Assembly (NCBI RefSeq): GCF_019578655.1
Contig: NC_063265.1
Location: forward strand, 17,656,285-17,720,284
From: Ricinus communis
Lineage: Eukaryota; Streptophyta; Magnoliopsida; Malpighiales; Euphorbiaceae
Length of the DNA: 64,000 nucleotides
Direction: 5' to 3'
The notes beneath the pieces are model-generated. The model made no database searches. It had not been told where the DNA came from and was given only the letters and a program-made list of their open reading frames with translations. Every line of letters starts with the position of its first letter. The first letter of the stretch is position 1. Of this stretch, positions 54,219 to 64,000 are shown one piece after another. Made by a program: the position numbers and the translations under genes.

Positions 54219-54559
54219 ATGTTCTCTAATTCTTGTAGCATCTGGTGATATAGGTGTTAAATTTTGATCAACACAGTTACATATGCATATGTAATCTTTC
54301 TTGTAGATTTTGTAGTTAAGAGACGAGCCTTTACTAGTTGTAACATGTTAATTGGCTATAAGTGAGTGAGAAATCTGTGTTACATACTAAATATGATAGC
54401 AATGAACTTTTTTTCCTGCTAAAGAAAACATCTTTTTCGACTTTCATCTTTTATCCTCAGGTTATAATGGAAAATGTACTCTGTTATTCGATAGTAAAAA
54501 ACATGTTAAGTGACATTGGTAGAACTATACATTGAATTAAAATCATAAGATTGGAGCTG

Positions 54560-55226
54560 TAGTTTAGTACCTTGCGGAGAAGGACGTTCTCCAAGTTTGA
54601 AGAAGCAAGGTATTGATATGCGGCTTGTGTGGTGGGAACAGCATCCCAAAATGGATATTGTGAAGAATCTGAGCATTCTGATGAAATTTATGATTGCGAG
54701 CATATGATATCTCAAAACTTATATAACCACATTACCCTTTTCTTGTTTCAGAATTTGTAAAACGAACACAACAGTTATAAGACATTGCCATCTCATAATT
54801 CATTTTGTATGATCTGTAGCTGGTTATACACCCAATTCGAATTACCATATTTTTGTGGAGTTGTTCATCATGCCGAAAACAGGCTCATATATCTCAGCAT
54901 ACAGAAGTTGGCTCCCTGGAGGCACCAACTTAATCCGGTTGATAGATTCTTAAGCTTTGCATTATAATTTGAGAATTGAGAATCTGAATTCTCCTTCTCG
55001 GCACATTCTTGACCAAAAACCTTAAAAATCCAACAGTCCTAGCCTCCTTTTCTGAAAAAATAGTTAATACCCAATAAAGATGCAATAGAATCAGGAAAAA
55101 GTGTTCCATTTGAAAATCTTGGCCATTTGGAGTGTAATTAGCCTTGAGCCACGTAGTAATATAATTAGTGCTACCTGAATCCACTTCAGAATCACCAAAG
55201 ACTAGAATTGTGGGGAATTCTGGCAA
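54560..55226 (-). pseudogene. GDSL esterase/lipase pseudogene
   Basis: Pieces of a GDSL lipase occur in order on the minus strand but in different frames. Block I is ILVFGDSEVDSGSTNYI (55205-55160), then FSNGTLFPDSIASLLG, then PPGSQLLYAEIYEPVFGMMN near 54920-54860, then a C-terminal YPFWDAVPTTQAAYQYL near 54660. At least two frameshifts and several stops intervene. The region where functional enzymes have the catalytic Asp-x-x-His reads DAVP, without the His. Confidence 0.75.
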
Positions 55227-55229
55227 TGT

Positions 55230-57740
55230 TAATGCTTTTGATGAGTAAAAACAGATTTGCCCATATCATTTGTATTATCAACATGGTGGAGAAAATGATT
55301 GTAGCCATTATTTATGTGCTTTTTTTTCAGTCGGTAAACTGTTTTGGGATTTAACATAAGTAAAGTCCGATTATAAATTAACAACTCTTTTAAAAACTTA
55401 TTTGATAATATGCTTTTCATTTGATAACCCCTTTTAAGTATCTGATAATTTTGCATTAAAAGAATAGGCACACACTTCAATTTAAGTATTATAACTCTAT
55501 TTATTTCCTGAATTACGAGTCTTGTTTTTATATAACCCTAATTATTTCGGCATAACATAATGCTTAACCACAATTTAAGGTATGTTATAAATATAAAAAT
55601 TATACTTAATTTTTTGAATGGAATGATGATTTCATATATCCATACCAAAGAGCAATTTTAAGCACTTTTTTTTTTTATTGTGTTTCTTTTTCTTCTTTTA
55701 TGTTATTAAAACATATGATATAATTTAAATTTAGATTTTACTATTGTGATACTCTATTATTATAAATGTATTTTTTAATTATAGATAATTAATTGATATT
55801 ATTTTAAATAATTTATTAATTATATATATATATTTCTATTAATTCAAATTGTCAATAAATTTATATATAGTTTTTAATTATTTATATAAATTAAATTATG
55901 TAAATTAATCTCATAATTGTATAGTACTATCAATTAAATTCTAAGAGTTTATAGAAATTTTTAATAAATGAAGATAACATATGTAGTTGATCAATAACCA
56001 AGTACTATATATAATTAATTAATCTAGCATTTAATTATATTGATAACTTATTGAAATTAATTTTTATAGGTTTATATGGTACGTTAGAATGACTCGTAAA
56101 CATATTATAAATGTAATTGAGAAAAACAATTTCAATGGCGTTTTTGTTAAATTATTTAATTTTTAGGATAAATTTATTTTAATATCTCTCATTCTATTTT
56201 GTCATTTTCTAGTTTTAATACTTAACTTTTATATTTTAACTTTTACTTTTAATATAGATAACTCATTTATATTTTTCTCATAAGACTTGTTTATAAATAA
56301 AATTTTAAAAGGGACTAAATACATTATATCTAGTCCTTTTTACTTTTTAATTTTTATTTAAATATTAACTTAATTAAATATAATAAACATAAATTTAATC
56401 TCAATTTATTTGAATAAATTATATTATCCAATCTACAAAATTATGAATTTGTAGAATACTGAAAGTCTTTTTTCCAAAGGACTTTCTTTAAAAAAGGATT
56501 TTCCAAAAGAGAAAATCCTTTTAATAAAAAAAAACAACTCAAGTATCATTTAATAATAGACCGGTTTTCTATCATACATAAAACACAAGAAAATTTAAAA
56601 AATATATCCTTCTAAATATTTTGGTAAAAGTAAATTGATATATAAAATCTATATATAAAAAGTTCAGTACTATTATTATATTTTAATATAATTTAAATTC
56701 TATATTCTTTTAACAATTGAAAAGAATCTATATTTTTATATTGTTTATCGTTAATAAATCTAAGTTATTATTTATTGTGATCAATTTACCATTAAAAGTA
56801 TTAGAATAAAAGATTGCAAATCTCCTAAAAAATTATTTGATACTACAATGGAAGTTTTTCATATGTTTTATTCACAATCATGCCATTTTTAAAACATACT
56901 TATTAAATAATTCTTAAAATTTATAATGTAATAAAATAATTCTAAGGAAACAATTTTAATTATTTAATTAAAATAAATATTCTTTTCATAATTTATTATT
57001 TAATATTTTTATTATTTTGTTTAAATATATCTAATAAATAATTATTATTAATATTAATTTATCAATCATTTTTTATTATAATTCTATAACAATAATTTAG
57101 ACAAGAACAAAACTAGTGACCTTATACAAATTCAAATATTATATATACAATGGGTATATTTACTTGCTAAATATATCCACAAAAATATCTCAAATATTAA
57201 ACCTTATTTGAGCTAAAAATTTAAAAAATAAAAAAAAATACAGCAAATTCAAGATAGTAATGCCAGAAGGTTAGTTAAATTGCAATAAGCAAAGAGAGAC
57301 GTATTTTTTCTGGTTTCTGGATCCAATTACCTTATATAAAATTATTAGAAAATTAAATTAAGAAAAAAGGAAGAAGAAAAGAAGAAGAAGAAGTAGAAGA
57401 TATACAATCCATATGTGCCAATTCCTTTCCTTTTTTTATTTTTTTTTTTAATTTTATTTTTAGATCTATCATCTATATATGTATATAGTTTTGTTCTTCT
57501 GTTAACTGACAAATTTGCACTGGCAAAACGGCGGTATTTTGTTATAATGGCCATCTGCAACAACCAATTTAAGCTGTTATCCATTTGCAGACATCTTCCA
57601 TAATAAGTCATCCTTGTATTTTGACACAAACCGAAATTTATCTGATATAAACAGTCCAAAAAACAACCGCATCAATCAACAAGGAAGAAACAAACAAGAC
57701 CCAGAGATTTGCCAAATTAAAGAGAAAACAAGACAGGAAA
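55230..57740. other. Intergenic, AT-rich, no gene seen
   Basis: Spacer and promoter region upstream of the amino acid transporter gene. AT-rich with no protein similarity seen. Two adjacent hairpins lie at 56461-56486 and 56492-56522. The transporter leader near 57650-57746 is A-rich. Confidence 0.5.
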
Positions 57741-57746
57741 AGAGAG

Positions 57747-59996
57747 ATGGGTACTGAATATAAAGAGTCTACAGTTCCTTTTCTTGAATCTTCTTCTTCT
57801 TCATCAGGAAGAACAGGATCAGCTTCTTCAATTCAAACTCTAGGGAATATTATTGTTTCAATTGTTGGAACTGGTATTTTAGGCCTTCCTTTTGCTTTTA
57901 AAATTGCTGGTTGGTTTGCTGGTTCAGTTGGTGTTTTAGTTGCTGGAATTGCCACTTACTATTGCATGCTTTTGCTGGTTAGTCACTTCTTCTTTTTTTC
58001 CTCTTTTTATTTTCCCTGCTGTATCCCTGCTCAAGATTCAGTCTTTTAGTAATAACTTGTCAAACTCAATGTTTTAGGGTAATGGGTTCTGGTTAATTTA
58101 TAATTTTATGTGTTTTCCTGGGTACTTTATTATAAAGTTGAAAGGAACTTAGCACGATGACTTCTCCTTTTCGTAATTGCTTATTGACCATTAAATATTG
58201 CATTTTCATCTTTTCTTGATGGATAGGTTCAATGCAGAGACAAGCAAGCATCCGAAGAATTAACACCAGAAACAAAAACATACGGCGACTTGGGTTACGA
58301 ATGCATGGGCAATACAGGCCGTTACTTAACGGAATTTCTTATTTTTACATCTCAATGTGGAGGATCAGTAGCATACTTAGTTTTTATTGGCCAAAACCTA
58401 TCATCAATATTCAAAAGCACAGGCCATGGTCTCAATTTCTCATCCTATATATTCCTGTTAGTCCCAATTGAAATTGCACTTTCTTGGATTAATTCTTTAT
58501 CTGCTCTAGCGCCTTTTAGCATTTTTGCAGACGTATGCAATATGTTGGCAATGGCAATAGTGGTGAAAGAGGATGTAGAAAAGGTAATAAGTGGTGAATT
58601 TAAGTTCAGCGATAGAACGGCAATTACATCTAACATAGGAGGGTTGCCTTTTGCTGGAGGGATGGCAGTGTTTTGTTTTGAAGGATTTGGAATGACTCTA
58701 GCACTGGAGGCATCAATGACTGAAAGGGGCAGATTCTCTAGTTTGTTAGCCAAAGCATTCACTGGAATTACTCTTGTCTATGTGCTATTTGGATTTTCTG
58801 GTTATATGGCTTATGGTGATCAAACTAAAGACATTATAACCCTCAATTTACCTCATAACTGGTCTACCATTGCAGTTCAGGTTCCAAGTTCTTCTTCCCT
58901 TTAACTTTCACCTAACTTATTCTGGCTGGTATAATTTGCGGACTGCAATTTCCATTTCCCTTTACTTTGAAGATTTGTTTTACAACTTTTTGGATGTGAT
59001 TGCTATCTACATTACATATTTTTTATTGCAGTGAAGTTCTATTGTGCCCCAATACAGACTGGAATTGATATAATAGAGCTAGCTTTAGAATCTGGAACTG
59101 GTTCTTTATGCCATTTGCCCTGTTAACAGATGCTTTGCCTACCTGTCTGCTTTGTCATTATCTCAATAATTGTCATTCACTATCACCATCTCAAATTGTA
59201 GCTTAGCGTACTTATTTTAGCATATGAACTTTATCCAAAAGCATATAAAGCCAAAGGTAAAATAAGTGATACAGATCCATGTGCATTGGCATTAGGCATG
59301 TTCATCCTCACCTCAACTCCTACATATATTCCATTCACCAATAGTTTTCTTCTGTCAAAGTATCACATATAGTGAAATAGTATCAGGCTCTCGTGATCTC
59401 AGCAAGATATTCTTGTTATCAGAACCCTTTATTTTAATACAAGTTTACCTGTAAATCGTGTTTTAAATTCTTATATTCTAACAAAAATGATAATGAAACT
59501 TCCATGATGAGTTTGTTTCAATTATCACTGTTTCAATACCTATAACCTTAGTATTGCAGGTATGCTGAATCTTTATTTTTATTGACAATAGATTGGATTG
59601 TGTCTGGGACTAATGTTCACATTTCCTATCATGGTACATCCAATTCATGAAATTGTGGAGGGGAAGCTAGAAAACAGTGGATGGTATCAAAAGCTCCATT
59701 GCAATGATGGTGGAATTGCAACGAGAGTTGGAAAATTTGGAAGATATGTGAGTCGTGCGATTCTGATCGTTATGTTGGCAGTCTTGGCATCATTTGTTCC
59801 TGGGTTTGGCATGTTTGCTTCGCTTGTTGGGAGTACCGTATGTGCACTAATCTCATTTGTTCTGCCAGCTACATTTCACTTGATACTGTTAGGTCCATCT
59901 TTGCATTTCTGGCGGCGAGCCTTAGATTATTGCATTTTGATATGTGGATTGCTATTTGCCGGTTATGGTACTTACAACACCGTGGTTGGTGTTTGA
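57747..59996 (+). CDS. Vacuolar-type amino acid transporter, ANT1/AVT3-like
   Basis: Member of the amino acid/auxin permease (SLC36-like) family, expected in the vacuolar or plasma membrane. Three exons, each a whole number of codons: 57747-57977, 58227-58880 and 59592-59996, giving 429 aa. A Ser-rich N-terminus (LESSSSSSGRTGSASS) is followed by the family signature TLGNIIVSIVGTGILGLPFA in TM1. About ten or eleven membrane segments follow, including GSVGVLVAGIATYYCMLLL, GVAYLVFIGQN-like, GGMAVFCFEGFGMTLALE and IGLCLGLMFTFPIMVHPIHE, ending YGTYNTVVGV. The length and three-exon layout fit Arabidopsis ANT1 (At3g11900), which carries aromatic and neutral amino acids, from memory. Substrate cannot be fixed from sequence. 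Confidence 0.93.
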
Positions 59997-62900
59997 AACA
60001 ATTTTGGTTTTGAGTTTCTGTTTCGTTTTGAAGGAAAGATGTCTCTGCACTACAAGCAGTGGCTGCATAAAACAAGTATATGACTGTTTATGGAAAGAGA
60101 TACAGTGTTGGAAACAGATAGAACAGAAATTGTACACTGAAATATATCAATAGGCTTTGTGTTTTGATAGTAACAGTAGGACCTCATCCAATCAAAATGT
60201 AGTTCAGTTATTAAACCATTTGCTCCTACCATTATCTCTCATCTTCCAAATGTTCGGTCTTGCCTTCCAAAATGATGTTGGTTTTTTTAGGTAGATTTTG
60301 TTTGTCATTTTATTTAGGTGAAATATTTATTTCTATTGGTTTTTTATTATAAGTGATAAATGTAAATAAATAATTTAATCAATATAAATACGATATTTTA
60401 ATAAATAATGCGATACGGAAATATGTAATTGACTTTGTTTCAAGGGTATATTGATTTCGTATTGTTTCATCCGAAACGATTGGAATATCTCATTCTGTTG
60501 AGAAAAAATTGAACAAATCGTTCTGGTAAAGAAAAATCGAACAAAATACTTATAAATTTTGTATCTCGGCTATTGTTTACCGTTTTGGCCGAGACAAGCT
60601 AAGAAACGAAGGTTACTTTGTTACTTCAGTACATCATGCTAGCTTATGTGCTTGGCAAGTAGCTCCTTTTCTTGAGCCTCTACTTGTTAATGATGAAGGT
60701 CATTAACACTCTGATTGTTTGGTTTTAAAAAAATAATTGATTTTCTATTCTAAATAGACAAAGTTATAATTAAACAATAGATAAAATGGACTCTTTATCC
60801 TTAAATATAATTATTTATTATAAAAAATCTCGATAAATTAAATATTATTTTAAAAAATTTTATTATTAATGAATTATATAATTCTATTATTAAAATTAAT
60901 ATAATTTTGAAAACTATATTCTAAATAAAAAATTTGCATTTAATAAAATTTCATTCATTAAAATAATTTGCAACATTATAAGATATATTTTATTCCGATT
61001 TAAAAAAAAAAGATATATTTTATTCTAAATATAGTTTTGGTACGGCTACTGGAGCGAAATTAATAAGCTTACATATTTATCTAAAACTTTCTCCTACTGT
61101 TGTTGATTTTTCTCTTTTTTCCTTTTTGTTTTTAAATAATAAAAAACTTAGTAAGAAGTGGCAAAGCATGCTCACCTTACAACTGAATAATGGAAAAAAA
61201 ATAAATAAAACAAAAGAACTTAATAAGAAGTTACTCAGCATTTGCACATTCCAAAGAAATAAACTTAATAAGAAATTCATACAACATTCATATTTTCCTA
61301 ATTAAATGTCCATTTTATAGTATTATCATTCTTCAGTGAAAAATTAAAACTCAATGGTGAGGATTTTTTTTTTTTTTTTTTTGGGTTGACAAAACTTTAT
61401 GTGTTTCTTACATTCTTTATATGATTTGTGTTCTGATTAACAAAAAAAAGATATCAACATAATGATGGGAACATACCAACACCACAATTTTGTTTGTGGG
61501 TACCTAATTTCATAGAGAAGCAATCACCAAAGAAAGGTATCTGTCCCCCACTTTGTTTGATTGCCATTGCACTTCACAACTTTGCTAAATTACAAAGCCA
61601 TTCCCTAAATTATGAATTACATTAAGGTCTGAGCCCACTTGAGAGCATTTATTATGAATTACCAAAAAAGTATCTGTCCCCCACTTTATTTTCGTGTGTG
61701 AGTTTTTAATTTTATAACAAATGTAAAAAAAATAATTATTTTTCTATGATAAAATGGTACAAATAGTACAAAATCATTACCTATCTTATCAATTCGACTG
61801 AGGTAAGATTTACTAAATCTCTATATTTTCCCTATTAGGAGTATCATTGGAAATGTAGTGACTTGGATTTCCAACTTGTCTTTTTTATCTTTTAAAAAGT
61901 TTCTTTACAATTATTTTGCCAACTACAAACCAGGGACGGGTTGATTTAAAATTGTTCAATTCGAAATTGTTATTGGCTGTTAAAAATAAATTTTTAATTT
62001 TTAATTTTTTATAAAATACTTTAATCGAATATAAATTTAACCAAAAAAATAAATAAATCATTTATCTGCTTTTCTTCAAAAGCACCTTTTAAAATTTATA
62101 AAATTAAAATTTTCAAAATCACTCTTATCAAACACAATTCTAAATAAAAGGCCTTAAAAGAAATAAAAAATTAACTGTGATGCATCTTTTTCCCTCTCTT
62201 TATTCTTTTATTTTATTTTTATTTTTTTTTCAAAAAGAAATCATTTACAGATAAAACTAAAAGGAGAAACATATAGGGACCATGCAGTCGCCACTAACAT
62301 ATCCCTCTTCTGCTTTTATTAGAGAACAATAAATAAAGGCAATGGAAATGGAAAGCAATACTGTCATCTGTACGTTCTGGAAAAAGGCTCAAAGCCCAGG
62401 TTCCAACCTGGGATAAGTTTTGGGACCACAGGCTTCCACAACAAAATGGGTGAATTTTGTAGTTATGTTGAGCTTTTTCTTTTTTTTTTTTAAAAAAAAA
62501 GAAAAAGAAAACAAACATCCATGGTTAATAACATTTGATCAAACTGAATCGAAGTTAAGCTTTTACTACTTTGGATCTCGTTTGTTTGTGACTGAGTCAA
62601 TTCCACTAAAATTGTTGTATACCTCCCAAGTCTCAAATATTTATTTATATATTACCGCATTATTTATAAGACCAAATTTTATAAAAAAATTACTATATGG
62701 TTCGATATTTTTACATTTAGGAATAAAAATATTTTTTATATCAAAAAAAGTAATGTGTATTTTATTCATTTAGTATTTTTTTATATACGTTTAATTTTTT
62801 TTTTATTTTTAAATTATAAATATTAATAAAAATATAAATATTTGATAAAATTAATATTCTTAATTAATTTTACACCAGATTAAATATTTGGTGATCATAA

Positions 62901-64000
62901 TAAATTATTAAAATATAATTTTTTTAATTTTAATCAAACTTAAAAAAATTAAAATTTTTAAATAATTTTAATATATTTATGAATTCTTTGATGTATTGTT
63001 AGATGCTATATTTCTTATAAAATCATAAGTTAGTAATAGTTCGTATTAAATACATGCAAAGTCATATAGAAATATAATAAAAACATAAATATGTATCTAA
63101 AAACTACTAAAGAAATAAAACATATAATACTCATTCGATACAAAAAATATATTCGTATGTCAAATCCACATGATAATTTTTTAAAGTTTACTCTATTTAT
63201 AAATGTTTTTATTTTATACTAATAGATGTATTTAAAATAGGTATTGCTTTAAATATATCTAAAATGGGTCTCAATCTATGCATAATTAGTGATGGAATCC
63301 ATGTGTTTTTAAATTGTTAGCGAGTAAAAATTGCTGATGCAATAAAATAATTAAAAATATTTTATCCTTAATTAAAATAGATATAAAAGTATTAGTGCTG
63401 GAAAAAAATCAAATATTGACTCCAAATAAATATTAAGTGTAAAGATTTGGTATTTACGGGGCAATTTACCCTTGATTTGGATATCAGTTATCTCTATGTG
63501 TGACACAAAAATGAATAATGTGATACCAAAAATAAAAGATTGGTAACCAAAAGAAAAGAAAAAAACTTGAAACATGATAACTAATTGATATAGATTTCAA
63601 AGTTCAAGTACCATCTAGGCATTTGACTTCCAATGGTACACTATTGACAAACTATAGTAGACTAAAAACTAAACTATCTTTCTCCATGCCGGCAACATAT
63701 CTTTATGTACATTTGAGAATCAAGGCAAGCCTTGTTTATGACCCGGTGGATAGGATGCCAAAGCTTACTATTAAAAACCACATCATTTCCTAGTTTTCCA
63801 CTTCCCACAATAATACTTCCTCCAGCATTTGGGCAAGCTGTCCTGCAACAAATTATAACCACTTTCAACTCTATATTCCTCATTTTTGGAGTAATGCCAA
63901 ACAAATAAAATCTTTCACTGCCCATTTGACTGATACAAGGGTACAAAATAGTATTAGTATCATAAGGCTAAACCAACATTTTTAAAATCTTTGGAGGCCC
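59997..64000. other. 3' flank of the transporter and AT-rich spacer, no gene seen
   Basis: The first ~200 bp are probably the transporter 3' UTR. Short related motifs (AACTTAATAAGAAGT) recur at about 61146, 61217 and 61263. TATCTGTCCCCCACTTT occurs twice, near 61539 and 61671. A frame at 63674-63946 at the window edge matches nothing I recognise, but could be an exon of a gene outside. Confidence 0.5.

Noticed and set aside
60540..60605. A short TCTCGGC/GCCGAGA hairpin, considered as a small-RNA precursor.
   Set aside because: The stem is only 7 bp, too short for a plant microRNA precursor.
63674..63946. A 90-codon frame at the right edge.
   Set aside because: No family recognised and no supported splice sites. 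It may be an exon of a gene beyond the window, but this cannot be shown.

Overview
The window is nuclear DNA from a eudicot plant. It is AT-rich, has intron-rich genes with GT-AG introns, and carries plant transposon families and inserted plastid DNA. Gene content and order suggest a rosid, perhaps Malpighiales/Euphorbiaceae; that placement is only a guess. I rebuilt seven protein-coding genes exon by exon, and every exon junction keeps frame.

Layout: (1) 2.5-4.6 kb, minus: a GTD-binding (DUF593) myosin-binding protein of the MYOB7 type. (2) 7.6-9.6 kb, plus: the APC/C activator CDC20, with a mitosis-specific MSA motif upstream. (3) 9.6-20.9 kb: no gene, but an old ~2-kb tandem duplication, a Mutator-like element with a 9-bp target duplication, and a hAT-like element with an 8-bp target duplication. 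(4) 20.9-23.9 kb, minus: a two-exon alpha/beta-hydrolase carboxylesterase (CXE15 type). (5) 27.5-37.9 kb, minus: an 18-exon mitochondrial D-lactate dehydrogenase with a complete TRIM retrotransposon in intron 10. (6) 40.1-43.5 kb, minus: an SPX-RING ubiquitin ligase (NLA/BAH1-like) with a decayed copia fragment in its last long intron. (7) 46.6-50.3 kb: a mosaic of at least ten plastid fragments (23S rRNA, ndhI, atpB, psaA, ndhF, ycf2, psbB, rpl2, rpl23, trnI-CAU) joined in scrambled order and orientation. (8) 50.3-52.1 kb, minus: a truncated reverse-transcribing element with an LTR, an initiator-Met tRNA primer site and a caulimovirid-type movement-protein domain, abutting the plastid mosaic. 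(9) 53.5-54.2 kb, plus: a SAM-domain protein. (10) 54.6-55.2 kb, minus: a GDSL lipase pseudogene. (11) 57.7-60.0 kb, plus: a vacuolar-type amino acid transporter (ANT1/AVT3-like). The rest is AT-rich sequence without recognisable genes.

The genes are housekeeping or signalling loci (actomyosin adaptor, cell cycle, methylglyoxal detoxification, phosphate/nitrogen signalling, amino acid transport) and do not form one pathway. From memory, their order recalls two Arabidopsis segments, At5g06560-06580 and At3g11850-11900, so this may be an ancestral block. The most unusual parts are the plastid mosaic, including an open in-frame ndhI-atpB fusion, and the neighbouring movement-protein retroelement.
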